The notes beneath the pieces are model-generated. The model was not told the DNA's origin and ran no database searches. It worked only from the letters and a program-made list of their open reading frames with translations. Shown in pieces: positions 41,765 through 50,479 of a DNA stretch of 64,000 nucleotides. A program made the translations under genes and the position numbers. Origin of the DNA: Bacteroidaceae bacterium. GTDB taxonomy: Bacteria > Bacteroidota > Bacteroidia > Bacteroidales > Bacteroidaceae. Numbering within the stretch: position 1 is the first letter of the stretch; each line of letters begins with the position of its first letter. The stretch lies in NCBI GenBank assembly GCA_017651315.1, contig JAGCDE010000005.1:84706-148705 (forward strand). The letters are read 5' to 3'.

Positions 41765-44305
41765 ATGAGAAAACTACTGACCACATTGTCGCTTCTGGCT
41801 GCTGTAACAGCGGCCCAGGCGCAGAACGAGTATGAGATTACCGTAGAGAGCAGACAGCCCTCCGGCATCATTGACGAGATGCTGTACGGACAGCTGTTTG
41901 AGCACATCTATTTTTCAGCCAACAACGGTGTATGGCAGGAACTTATCTACGAGCGTTCATTCGAACCGGAACACTATCCGGGCATACCGCCCCGGGACGG
42001 CTATTTTGACGGATGGTTCATGGACGATGACGCTGTGCTCCACTCACCGACCCGATACGAGCAGCCGCTCAGTATAACATCGGTGGAGACCGATGACTAT
42101 GAAATCACGATGGATGTGAACTGGCGTGCATATAAGCTTGCCCGCCGTTCCTGGAGCGGTGGGCTGATGGATATCAGATTCGCGTTCGGCAACAGGGCGG
42201 ACGGGAGCGCTTACTTCGCGCGCGTGCACGATCCTTATTATGAAAGCCGCACTTTCACTCCGGCCCAGACCCAGTCTCAGATAGACGCTGCGAATGAGGC
42301 GGCCGCACGGGCAGCTCTCGAGCAGCAGAGCTCCACCGCCGATTTCTCCATTTGCGGAATGGAGGTTCGTGAATCGGCCGGATCCGGCGGTCGTCCCGGA
42401 CGCAGAATGCGTACGCTTGCCGCTCTTGCATCGGCTCCTGCCACGAAGGAGCAGGTGAACGAGAACCGCGTGTGGCACAAGTTGAGAATCAGCCGTAAGG
42501 GCGATACCGTCACCATGTTCTGGGATGACCGTCAGGTGGTGGAGTACAGCGGACTTGAAAAAAGCGGCAAGAATGATATCGTGTTCTGGGTGAATTACAC
42601 TGAGGCTCTCTACAGGAATATCCGCGTTACCTCCTCCAACGGGAGAAGGGTCTTTTTCGAAGGCGCTCCCAAGGATGTGCAGATTCCCGAAGTGGCACAG
42701 CAGTGGACCGGATTCGGTCCCGGCAAGTTCAGCCTGGTCAAGGGGGATGCCGTCAATATGGACTATTCCCAGAAGATAGAGTCCAAGGCCGAGATGAGCG
42801 GGGTATTTCAGGGGCCGCAGAATGTGGTCAGGGGTGAGAAGTTCATAGGTTCGCTGTATGCCAAGGGCAAAGGTGTTCTGAGCGTGGGATTGCGCAGGGA
42901 GGACGGCTCGTTCGTGGCTTTGAAGAATCTTGGCCAGGTAAGCAGGGAGTGGAGGAAATATGAGTTCATCCTCGAGTCCGAGACCTATACTGGTGCTGCC
43001 GATTTCTCCATAGGGGTCCAGGAGGGTGCCGTGCAGGTGGATCAGGTAACGATGAGTACCGCAACCGGACTGGCGACCGGCGGCTTCCGTCCGGACATAC
43101 TCCAGGCTGTGAAGGAGCTCCATCCTACCTGTCTGAGATGGCCGGGCGGCGGATATGTGGCCCAGTACAACTGGAAATGGGGTATCGGACCGCAGGAGGA
43201 GAGAATACGCTGGCCGCACTGGATGTGGATGGACTATGACCAGAACTGCTTCGGTACCGACGAGTTCATAAAGTTCTGCCGTGAGATAAACTCAGAGCCT
43301 GTGATTGTGGTGAGCGTGGGATTCGACCGTCCGGCCGAGGAGCACGACCGCATACTGAAGGATGCTCTTGACTGGCTCCGTTACTGCAACGAGCCGGCGA
43401 CCGGAGAGTGGGGCAGCCTGCGTGCCAAATTCGGACATCCGGAGCCTTACAACGTGAAGTACTGGGAGATAGACAACGAGATGTGGGAGATGGGCATCGA
43501 CAGATATGAGGCGGCTGTGCGCGAGTTCAGCACCGAGATGCGCAAGATAGACCCGTCAATCAAGATCATCGCCTGCGGAGGCTTTCAGGAGGATGAGCAG
43601 TTCATAAAGCGCAGCGGTAACTATTTCGACTATCTGAGCCTTCACCATTATGAGCAGCAGGGCGGTTATGCATCGGGTCCCGTACGTCTTGGCCAGCAGT
43701 ATGACCGTTATGCCCGTATGATAGCCGAAGGTCCCAATCCCAACATCAAGCTGTTCATATCGGAATGGAACCTGAACAGCACCGACTGGCGTACAGGCCT
43801 GTTTGCAGGCGGATTCCTGAACATGTGTGAGGCCCGTGACGTGGTGGCGATGGGTGCCGCCGCACTCTTCATACGCCGTACCGATGCTCCGGACTGGAAC
43901 AACGCTTTCATCAATTTCGACTATAAGGACCTGTTCAAGGCGCCTAACTGCCAGGTGACGGAACTGTGGTATGACCACTTTTCGAAATACAGGCTTGCCT
44001 ACAGCGGTCAGACGGGTGATGTGAGCGTGAGCACCACCATGTCCGAAAACGGGGCCGATGTGATTGTCAAGGTGGTCAATCCTACCGATGAGCCTGCAAC
44101 CCTGCGCATCAAGGGCGACTGGCCGGGTGTGAAGGGCTCAGAGTTCGAGTACTATGCCCCAGGCTCGCTCACAGTAGCCAACAGCATGGAGAACAAGAAC
44201 GCCGTAGCCCTGAAGAAAACGGCCGGAAAGACCGATGGAAACGATGTCATCCTGTCCGTTCCCGCTTTATCGGCCGGAGTGCTGACCATCACCAAATCTT
44301 ACTGA
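41765..44305 (+). CDS. GH51-family alpha-L-arabinofuranosidase with inserted lectin-like domain
   Basis: This 846-residue enzyme has a signal peptide (to residue 20, AAQAQ) and would remove alpha-L-arabinofuranose from arabinoxylan. The start of the fold is recognisable at residues ~28-65 (SGIIDEMLYGQLFEHIYFS), then the chain leaves for a ~200-residue insert (~100-300) with LamG/DUF1080-like strands (HKLRISRKGDTVTMFWDDRQ) and an Ala/Gln/Gly/Arg-rich linker. After a second beta segment the barrel resumes at CLRWPGGGYVAQYNWKWG. Acid/base Glu572 lies in YWEIDNEMW and nucleophile Glu667 in LFISEWNLN. The C-terminal beta-sandwich (TLRIKGDWPG) closes the protein. The insert may bind the substrate chain. 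Confidence 0.93.
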   Translation: MRKLLTTLSLLAAVTAAQAQNEYEITVESRQPSGIIDEMLYGQLFEHIYFSANNGVWQELIYERSFEPEHYPGIPPRDGYFDGWFMDDDAVLHSPTRYEQPLSITSVETDDYEITMDVNWRAYKLARRSWSGGLMDIRFAFGNRADGSAYFARVHDPYYESRTFTPAQTQSQIDAANEAAARAALEQQSSTADFSICGMEVRESAGSGGRPGRRMRTLAALASAPATKEQVNENRVWHKLRISRKGDTVTMFWDDRQVVEYSGLEKSGKNDIVFWVNYTEALYRNIRVTSSNGRRVFFEGAPKDVQIPEVAQQWTGFGPGKFSLVKGDAVNMDYSQKIESKAEMSGVFQGPQNVVRGEKFIGSLYAKGKGVLSVGLRREDGSFVALKNLGQVSREWRKYEFILESETYTGAADFSIGVQEGAVQVDQVTMSTATGLATGGFRPDILQAVKELHPTCLRWPGGGYVAQYNWKWGIGPQEERIRWPHWMWMDYDQNCFGTDEFIKFCREINSEPVIVVSVGFDRPAEEHDRILKDALDWLRYCNEPATGEWGSLRAKFGHPEPYNVKYWEIDNEMWEMGIDRYEAAVREFSTEMRKIDPSIKIIACGGFQEDEQFIKRSGNYFDYLSLHHYEQQGGYASGPVRLGQQYDRYARMIAEGPNPNIKLFISEWNLNSTDWRTGLFAGGFLNMCEARDVVAMGAAALFIRRTDAPDWNNAFINFDYKDLFKAPNCQVTELWYDHFSKYRLAYSGQTGDVSVSTTMSENGADVIVKVVNPTDEPATLRIKGDWPGVKGSEFEYYAPGSLTVANSMENKNAVALKKTAGKTDGNDVILSVPALSAGVLTITKSY

Positions 44306-44424
44306 TTGCACAGGACTTTTGTCGGGAAACGGTTATTGAAGGTGGCGGCTACTGCAACTGGAGTGTTACGACGGTTTCAGATAGTGATATGGCAAAAAGT
44401 TCCGTGGAACATCAGATAATTGTA

Positions 44425-44432
44425 TATATTTG
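44425..44432 (+). promoter_or_regulatory. -7 promoter box before the hydrolase gene
   Basis: TATATTTG fits TAnnTTTG, 20 bases ahead of the ATG at 44453; no clear -33 box. Confidence 0.45.
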
Positions 44433-44452
44433 CGCTAAATAAAAAAACATAT

Positions 44453-45355
44453 ATGAAAAGGATTGCTTTTTTGGCAACGGTAGTTGCCGCGTTTATGATG
44501 ATGGGCTGCAGGAGCCAGGTGGCTGAGACTTATACGGATAACCGTGTGGTTGAGGATGGTGGAACAGGTCCCTATAAGGCCATTATGGTGACTGAGCCGA
44601 GTTTGGAGGCTCATACTGTCTTCCGTCCGGCCGATTTGAGCAAGTTCTCAAAGAGCAACCCTCTGCCGATTCTGGTCTGGGGTAACGGTGCCTGCACCAA
44701 CTCTCCCTGGGAACACCAGAATTTCCTGAGCGAGATTGCATCGTACGGGTTTATGGTGGTGGCCATAGGATACTGGCCGGCCGAGGGTGCCCGTTACAAC
44801 GGTCCCATGTCAAAGGCTGAGCAGCAGATTGAGGGTATTGACTGGGCGATTGCCCAGAATTCCGACAGGAACAGTCCCTATTACGGCAAGCTGGATGTGA
44901 AGAACATAGCTGCGGCAGGTATGTCCTGCGGCGGTTTGCAGACCCTTGTGAACTGTGCCGACGAGAGACTCAAGACCATCATGATATGCAACAGCGGTTC
45001 GTTCATCAATCCCGGGACAGCCGTTCCCAACATGCCGATGCCAAAGAAAGAGGAGCTCAAGAAAATCCACACTCCGGTCATGTACCTGCTTGGCGGTCCC
45101 ACTGACATAGCGTACGAGAACGGGATGGACGATTTTCACCGGATTGACCATGTCCCTGCTTTTGCTGCGAACTACCCTGTGGGGCATGGCGGGACTTACG
45201 GCCAGCCTCACGGCGGCGAGTTCTCTGTCGTGGCACTGGCTTGGCTCCAGTGGCAGCTGAAGGGCGACAAGAAGGCCGGTGCCATGTTTACGGGCAAACC
45301 CTGCGGTCTGGAATCACGTCCGGACTGGAGTGCCGAGAAGAAGAATATTGATTGA
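44453..45355 (+). CDS. Lipoprotein alpha/beta hydrolase, candidate carbohydrate esterase
   Basis: I start at ATG 44453, giving 300 residues, because a lipoprotein signal begins there (MKRIAFLATV ... MMMGC, Cys19); an upstream in-frame Met lies across the promoter box. The alpha/beta hydrolase core shows LPILVWGNGACTNSPWEHQN, the nucleophile elbow GMSCGG with Ser158, an acidic loop LGGPTDIAYEN and a probable catalytic His in NYPVGHGGTYGQPHGG. This resembles cutinase/PET-hydrolase-like and dienelactone-hydrolase-like families. Being next to GH51, removal of acetyl or feruloyl groups from arabinoxylan is plausible, but no esterase family can be fixed by eye. Confidence 0.75.
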   Translation: MKRIAFLATVVAAFMMMGCRSQVAETYTDNRVVEDGGTGPYKAIMVTEPSLEAHTVFRPADLSKFSKSNPLPILVWGNGACTNSPWEHQNFLSEIASYGFMVVAIGYWPAEGARYNGPMSKAEQQIEGIDWAIAQNSDRNSPYYGKLDVKNIAAAGMSCGGLQTLVNCADERLKTIMICNSGSFINPGTAVPNMPMPKKEELKKIHTPVMYLLGGPTDIAYENGMDDFHRIDHVPAFAANYPVGHGGTYGQPHGGEFSVVALAWLQWQLKGDKKAGAMFTGKPCGLESRPDWSAEKKNID

Positions 45356-45465
45356 GTGGTAATCTTTACTCTTTGGTTTTGGGTTCCTACCTCTCCTTCA
45401 TGCCGGATGAAATATCCCTGACAGCAGTCGGTGCCTATGCCAAAGTTACAAAATAAAAACTGATA

Positions 45466-46362
45466 ATGAAAGGAATAGTACTTGCGGGAGGAAGCGGTAC
45501 AAGGCTTTATCCCATAACTAAGGGTGTGAGCAAGCAGCTGCTCCCCATCTATGACAAACCTATGGTGTATCACCCGATAAGCGTACTGATGCTTGCGGGA
45601 ATACGTGATATCCTTATCATATCGACTCCTCAGGACCTGCCGGGATTCAGGCGTCTGCTCGGAGACGGATCCGATTACGGAGTGAATTTCTCCTACGCTG
45701 AACAGCCCAGTCCGGATGGACTGGCCCAGGCTTTCATTATAGGTAAGGATTTCATAGGAAAAGACAGTGCCTGCCTTGTGCTCGGTGACAACATCTTCTA
45801 TGGCAGCGGTTTCACGCGCAAGCTCAAGGAGGCTGTGCGGACTGCCGAGGAGGATGGAAAGGCTACAGTATTCGGCTATTGGGTGAGTGACCCGGAGCGT
45901 TACGGAGTGGCGGAATTCGATGATCAGGGAAACTGTCTCTCCATAGAGGAGAAACCGGAGCATCCCAAGAGCAATTACGCTGTGGTGGGACTCTATTTCT
46001 ATCCGAACAAGGTGGTGCGTGTGGCATCGGAAATCAAGCCGTCGGCACGTGGGGAACTGGAGATCACGTCCGTGAACCAGTGGTTTCTGAATGACGGTGA
46101 ACTGAAGATGCAACTGCTTGGTCGCGGATTCGCCTGGCTCGATACGGGAACACATGATTCCCTGAGTGAGGCATCGACCTTTGTGGAGGTGCTGGAGAAA
46201 CGTCAGGGACTAAAGATAGGGTGTCTTGAGGCTATCGCATTCCGTAACGGGTGGATTGATGCCGCCAAACTCAGGGAGCTTGCCCAGCCAATGCTGAAGA
46301 ACCAGTACGGGCAGTATCTGCTGAAACTGGCGGAGGAGCAGCGGCCCACCGGGTTGGAGTAA
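45466..46362 (+). CDS. rfbA: Glucose-1-phosphate thymidylyltransferase
   Basis: This 298-residue enzyme joins dTTP and glucose-1-phosphate to dTDP-glucose, the first step to dTDP-rhamnose and other deoxysugars. The nucleotide loop [21 protein letters not shown] is present over two stretches, then [21 protein letters not shown] and [11 protein letters not shown], and the sugar-binding [15 protein letters not shown]. Length is that of RfbA/RmlA. The usual partners rfbB, rfbC and rfbD are absent here, so either they are elsewhere or dTDP-glucose has another use. The gene begins a rightward cluster of sugar-nucleotide genes with ~90-bp gaps. Confidence 0.95.
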   Translation: MKGIVLAGGSGTRLYPITKGVSKQLLPIYDKPMVYHPISVLMLAGIRDILIISTPQDLPGFRRLLGDGSDYGVNFSYAEQPSPDGLAQAFIIGKDFIGKDSACLVLGDNIFYGSGFTRKLKEAVRTAEEDGKATVFGYWVSDPERYGVAEFDDQGNCLSIEEKPEHPKSNYAVVGLYFYPNKVVRVASEIKPSARGELEITSVNQWFLNDGELKMQLLGRGFAWLDTGTHDSLSEASTFVEVLEKRQGLKIGCLEAIAFRNGWIDAAKLRELAQPMLKNQYGQYLLKLAEEQRPTGLE

Positions 46363-46448
46363 TAAGAATCAAACAGATTCTGAGATAAACTTCCGGCAGT
46401 CAGCCAACAGCTGAAAGCCGGATAACAGTCAAGTGATTATTTGAAGAA

Positions 46449-47486
46449 ATGAACATACTGGTGACTGGAGGTGCGGGTTTTATCGGCTCGCACACCATTG
46501 TCGAGCTTTACAAGGCCGGACATACTGCCGTGGTGGTTGACAACCTGAGCAATTCCAGTCCGGAGAGCCTGCGCAGGGTGGCCTGCATACTCAGGCAGGA
46601 AGGTGTGGTAAGCGATTCCTTCGGTGGCGTCCCGTTCCATGAGACTGATATCCGTGACCGCAAGGGGCTGGACCGTGTGCTGGAACAGTACCGTTTCGAT
46701 GCCTGCATACATTTCGCGGGTCTGAAGGCCGTGGGTGAATCGGTGTCTAAGCCTATAGAGTACTATGAGAACAATATAAGCGGCACGCTGGTGCTGGTAG
46801 AGGCCATGCGTGAACATGGTGTCAAGAATATCATATTCTCGTCAAGCGCTACGGTCTATGGCAATCCTGAGACAATACCCATTACCGAGGATTGCCCCAA
46901 GGGGGTGTGCACCAATCCTTACGGCTGGACAAAGAGTATGCTGGAGCAGATTCTGACCGATATGCAGAGTGCAGATCCCGGGTGGAACGTGGTGCTGCTT
47001 CGCTATTTCAATCCGATAGGTGCCCATCCAAGCGGTCTGATAGGTGAAAATCCCAACGGTATTCCTAACAACCTGATGCCGTATGTGACTCAGGTGGCTG
47101 TAGGGAAACGCGCTGAACTTGGGGTTTTCGGCAATGACTATGACACTCCTGACGGAACAGGTGTGCGCGACTATATACATGTGGTGGATCTTGCACGTGG
47201 CCATGTATGCGCCCTCAAGGCCATAGAACGCAGGTGCGGACTGGGGCTCTACAATCTCGGCACCGGTCACGGCTATTCTGTACTTGATGTGGTCAGGACA
47301 TTTGAAAGGGTGAACGGCGTGAAGGTTCCCTACAGCATCAAACCCCGCCGTCCTGGTGACATTGCCACCTGTTACAGCGACCCCTCCAAGGCGGAGCGTG
47401 AGTTGGGATGGAAGGCGGATTTCGGATTGGAGGAGATGGTTCGTGACAGCTGGAACTGGCAGCGGAATAACCCTGAGGGATTTTAA
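46449..47486 (+). CDS. galE: UDP-glucose 4-epimerase
   Basis: This 345-residue short-chain dehydrogenase interconverts UDP-glucose and UDP-galactose with bound NAD. The NAD loop VTGGAGFIGSHT is at the N terminus, the FAGLKAVGESVSKPIEYYENN block follows near residue 97, and the catalytic Ser/Tyr-Lys are in SSSATVYG and NPYGWTK. RYFNPIGAHPSGLIGENPNG in two stretches and PDGTGVRDYIHVVDLA are typical for GalE. It could serve galactose use or, if promiscuous, epimerise the products of the kinase and nucleotidyltransferase that follow. Confidence 0.95.
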   Translation: MNILVTGGAGFIGSHTIVELYKAGHTAVVVDNLSNSSPESLRRVACILRQEGVVSDSFGGVPFHETDIRDRKGLDRVLEQYRFDACIHFAGLKAVGESVSKPIEYYENNISGTLVLVEAMREHGVKNIIFSSSATVYGNPETIPITEDCPKGVCTNPYGWTKSMLEQILTDMQSADPGWNVVLLRYFNPIGAHPSGLIGENPNGIPNNLMPYVTQVAVGKRAELGVFGNDYDTPDGTGVRDYIHVVDLARGHVCALKAIERRCGLGLYNLGTGHGYSVLDVVRTFERVNGVKVPYSIKPRRPGDIATCYSDPSKAERELGWKADFGLEEMVRDSWNWQRNNPEGF

Positions 47487-47490
47487 TCAG

Positions 47491-47515
47491 GGCTGTTGGC
47501 TGTCGGGTGTTGGCC
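47491..47515. repeat. Short heptamer-like intergenic repeat
   Basis: ggctgttggctgtcgggt followed by gttggcc repeats a 'gccaaca/gccgaca' unit (complement strand). Similar motifs lie at 41720-41735 and 46401-46413, all in gaps between genes of this part of the window. Confidence 0.4.
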
Positions 47516-47586
47516 TCATGGCAATGTACCGCATGGAAGTTAGCGGCCTGCAACCAAAAGTTTATCGTAATTTGTAGAAATGAAAT

Positions 47587-48759
47587 ATGAAATGTGAAGA
47601 GATTTTCCAGGAAACCTACCGCAAATCCCCTGAAGATATTGCATTCTGCCCGTACCGCATCTGCCCGATAGGAGCCCATGTGGATCATCAGTTGGGCAGG
47701 ATTACAGGTCTGGCCATTGACAGAGGCATACACTTTGCCTACAGTTCCAAACAGAACGGTGTGATAGAGTTGCAGTCCCTTCAGTTTGACAAACGTGCTC
47801 AGTTCCATATCCGTGAGGTAGCCGATGTGAAGCAGAACGACTGGGCCGATTATCTGCGTGGTGTTACAATCGCCCTGGCCCAGAGATACACTCTCTCCAC
47901 CGGTCTTTGCGGCGTGATTGAGGGAACCTTGCCTATCGGAGGTCTCTCTTCATCGGCTGCGGTCTGTCTGGTTTTCCTCTCCGCCTTGTGCAGGGTGAAT
48001 AATATCAGGCTTTCGCCGTTGGAGATGATAACCATCGCCATGGCATCGGAGAACAATTACGTGGGTGTGAGTAGCGGAAAGCTGGACCAGAGTTGTGAGA
48101 TATACTCCAGGAAGGACCATCTGCTCTATCTTGACACTAAGGACGACACATACGAACTAATTCCTGCCAGACCATCCATGAAGCCGTACGAGATTGCTGT
48201 CTTCTTCAGTGGAGTGGAGCGTACCCTTGCAGGAAGCAAGTTCAACATGAGGGTGGACGAGTGCCGCAGTGCCGCATACGCGCTGATGGCATATTCAGGC
48301 ATGGAGTACGGCAAGTTCAACGAGACATATTTCCGAATGGTGCCGCGTGAGGTCTATGATACCTACAAGGACCGCCTGCCTGACAACTGGCGCAAGCGTG
48401 CGGAGCATTGGTTTACCGAGCAGGAACGTGTCGTAGCGGGTGCCGAGGCATGGCGCAAGGGTGACATTGAGGAGTACGGCAGGCTGAGTTTCCAGTCGGG
48501 CAACTCGTCTATATTCAACTGGGAGACCGGCTCACCCGAACTCAAGACCCTGTATGACATCATGACACGCACGGACGGAATCTATGGAGGCCGTTTCAGC
48601 GGTGCAGGATTCAAGGGCTGCTGTATGGCGTTGATTGACCCGGCATACCGGGAGAGCATTATTGAAAAGGTGTCTAAGGAGTACCTCAAGGCATTCCCGG
48701 CATTGGATGGTAAATACATGGCAACTATCTGCCATTCAGCTGACGGACTCAGTATATGA
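47587..48759 (+). CDS. GHMP sugar-1-kinase of the galacturonokinase type
   Basis: This 390-residue kinase belongs to the galactokinase branch of the GHMP family. The usual galactokinase signature (GR.N.IGEHTDY) is replaced by PYRICPIGAHVDHQLG (residues 22-37), nearly the form known from plant galacturonokinase (PYRICPLGAHIDHQGG). The ATP loop is LPIGGLSSSAA (115-125), and GVSSGKLDQS holds the presumed catalytic Asp167, again closer to the plant enzyme than to the galactokinase HCGIMDQ form. FSGAGFKGCC near residue 338 is the third GHMP motif. It would phosphorylate the anomeric position of galacturonate or a similar sugar. The stop overlaps the start of a nucleotidyltransferase (ATGA), implying sugar to sugar-1-phosphate to NDP-sugar. 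Substrate is inference from signature residues. Confidence 0.8.
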   Translation: MKCEEIFQETYRKSPEDIAFCPYRICPIGAHVDHQLGRITGLAIDRGIHFAYSSKQNGVIELQSLQFDKRAQFHIREVADVKQNDWADYLRGVTIALAQRYTLSTGLCGVIEGTLPIGGLSSSAAVCLVFLSALCRVNNIRLSPLEMITIAMASENNYVGVSSGKLDQSCEIYSRKDHLLYLDTKDDTYELIPARPSMKPYEIAVFFSGVERTLAGSKFNMRVDECRSAAYALMAYSGMEYGKFNETYFRMVPREVYDTYKDRLPDNWRKRAEHWFTEQERVVAGAEAWRKGDIEEYGRLSFQSGNSSIFNWETGSPELKTLYDIMTRTDGIYGGRFSGAGFKGCCMALIDPAYRESIIEKVSKEYLKAFPALDGKYMATICHSADGLSI

Positions 48760-49493
48760 AGTGCCTGATACTTGCGGCGGGATATGCAACCAGATTGTAT
48801 CCGCTGACGGAAAACTTCCCTAAACCGCTTCTGAAGGTTGGAGAAAAGACCATTCTGGACTGGCTGATTGATGATATCGATGGTGCCGGCCTGGTCGATG
48901 AGTATGTGGTTATCTCAAACCACAAGTTCGCCGGTCACTTCACGGAGTGGGCTGCTGGCAAGAGTGTCAGGATTACTGTTGTGGATGACGGTACAGAAAC
49001 CAACGGGACCCGTCTCGGTGCAGTGTGTGACATCCGGTTTGCAATTGACACTCTTGGACTGGACGATGATATGCTGGTGATTGCGGGGGACAATGTACTG
49101 GACTTCAGCCTGCAGAAATTTGTGCGCTATGCCAACTCCAGGCAGACATCATGTATAATGCGTTACTTTGAGGCTGACCCGAAAAGGCTGACCAGATGCG
49201 GGGTGGTGGAGGTTGCTCCGGATGACCGCGTCCTTGGTATGGAGGAGAAACCGGCACATCCCAAGTCAAACTGGTGCTGTCCCCCTTTCTACTATTATAC
49301 CAGGGCCGATGCCAGTCTGGTATCCAAGGGTATTGCTGCGGGTTGCGGGACAGACGCCCCCGGCAGTTACATTGCCTGGCTCAGTACACAGGTTCCCGTG
49401 TATGCCATGGAGATGCCTGGACGGCGTTATGACATAGGAAACCTTGAGTCCTACCGTCAGGTGTGTGCGGAGTACCAGGGAATTGGGGATTGA
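48756..49493 (+). CDS. Sugar-phosphate nucleotidyltransferase coupled to the kinase
   Basis: This 245-residue protein has the nucleotidyltransferase loop MKCLILAAGYATRLYPLTEN followed by FPKPLLKVGEK. Asp in VIAGDNVLDF would bind metal and VLGMEEKPAHPKSN the sugar phosphate. It is shorter than RfbA and closer to the LicC/HddC/MurU-like group, whose nucleotide can be CTP, UTP or GTP. The 4-base overlap with the GHMP kinase says that it uses the kinase's sugar-1-phosphate product, much as UDP-sugar pyrophosphorylase acts after galacturonokinase in plants. The nucleotide and sugar are not decided by sequence. Confidence 0.85.
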   Translation: MKCLILAAGYATRLYPLTENFPKPLLKVGEKTILDWLIDDIDGAGLVDEYVVISNHKFAGHFTEWAAGKSVRITVVDDGTETNGTRLGAVCDIRFAIDTLGLDDDMLVIAGDNVLDFSLQKFVRYANSRQTSCIMRYFEADPKRLTRCGVVEVAPDDRVLGMEEKPAHPKSNWCCPPFYYYTRADASLVSKGIAAGCGTDAPGSYIAWLSTQVPVYAMEMPGRRYDIGNLESYRQVCAEYQGIGD

Positions 49494-49527
49494 TGGATTC
49501 TGGAATCGGGATATAACGGTTTTGGGA

Positions 49528-50475
49528 ATGAGGTTTACTACTCCGGTCAGGATAATGCCGCTTGAAAGACGGCTCACATATAAGGACAGTATCCTTTTCA
49601 TCGGCTCCTGTTTTGCCGATGAGATTGGCCGTCGTTGTATGGACCGTTATCTTGACGTTATGGTGAATCCATTCGGTGTCCTGTTCAACCCTTGCTCTGT
49701 ATCTGATTGCTTAAGGATGCTTGAGGGGTATGGAACCGATGCAGGGCGATTCAGTTTCATTCCCGATGATGTGGTTGAAACCATCGGCGGATATGTTTCA
49801 TTACATCATCACGGCAGCTTCTGCCGCCCGACACCTGAGGAGTTTCTTGAGAATGCCAACGCAGAACTCGCCAGAAGCTCGGAGTTCTATTACCGTGAAG
49901 GATGGGTTGTGGTCACTTTAGGCACATCGTTCATATATACCGACAAGGAGAGTGGTATGGTGGTTGCCAACTGCCATAAACTCCCTGCCGGTCGTTTTGA
50001 GCGCACCATGATAGATGCCGACCGGGTGTATGATGCTTTGAGCCGGTATGTGGCGGCACGTCCCGAACGTCAGTGGGTTTTTACGGTGAGTCCTGTGAGG
50101 CATCTTGCCGACGGCCTTCATGCCAACCAGCTCAGTAAAGCCACTCTTCTCCTTGGCATCCAGAGACTCGTTGACCGATATCCGAACGCCCACTATTTCC
50201 CGGCGTATGAAATAATGATGGATGAGCTGCGCGACTATCGTTTCTATGCCGATGACATGATGCATCCTTCGCAGTTGGCTGCCGATTATGTATTCGGACG
50301 TTTCATGGAATTCGCCCTTGCTGAAAGTGACCGCCCTCTTCTGGCCGAAGCCGAAAAGGTTCACGACATGATGCAGCATCGAATCCTCAACTCCGGCACC
50401 CCGGAGGCTGTCAGGTTCGAGGTCAGGCGGCAGGCTGCTTTGGAGAAATTACTATCCGGAATAAAAAAAAGATGA
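49528..50475 (+). CDS. GSCFA-domain protein
   Basis: I start at ATG 49528 (MRFTTPVRIMPLERR), 315 residues, 34 bases after the nucleotidyltransferase. The motif FIGSCFADEIG near residue 26 defines the GSCFA domain, an SGNH-hydrolase-like family common in Bacteroidota and in some plant-associated bacteria; other SGNH-like pieces are VVTLGTSFIYTD and FTVSPVRHLADGLHANQ, then DDMMHPSQLAADYV with a His near the end. The activity of GSCFA proteins is not known to me. Position suggests work on an activated or exported sugar, possibly an acyl transfer or removal (inference). Confidence 0.8.
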   Translation: MRFTTPVRIMPLERRLTYKDSILFIGSCFADEIGRRCMDRYLDVMVNPFGVLFNPCSVSDCLRMLEGYGTDAGRFSFIPDDVVETIGGYVSLHHHGSFCRPTPEEFLENANAELARSSEFYYREGWVVVTLGTSFIYTDKESGMVVANCHKLPAGRFERTMIDADRVYDALSRYVAARPERQWVFTVSPVRHLADGLHANQLSKATLLLGIQRLVDRYPNAHYFPAYEIMMDELRDYRFYADDMMHPSQLAADYVFGRFMEFALAESDRPLLAEAEKVHDMMQHRILNSGTPEAVRFEVRRQAALEKLLSGIKKR

Positions 50476-50479
50476 TGAT

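Noticed and set aside
42044-43219. 391-codon frame antisense to the GH51 gene
   Set aside because: GH51 has both catalytic glutamates and a signal peptide; the antisense translation shows no family motif.
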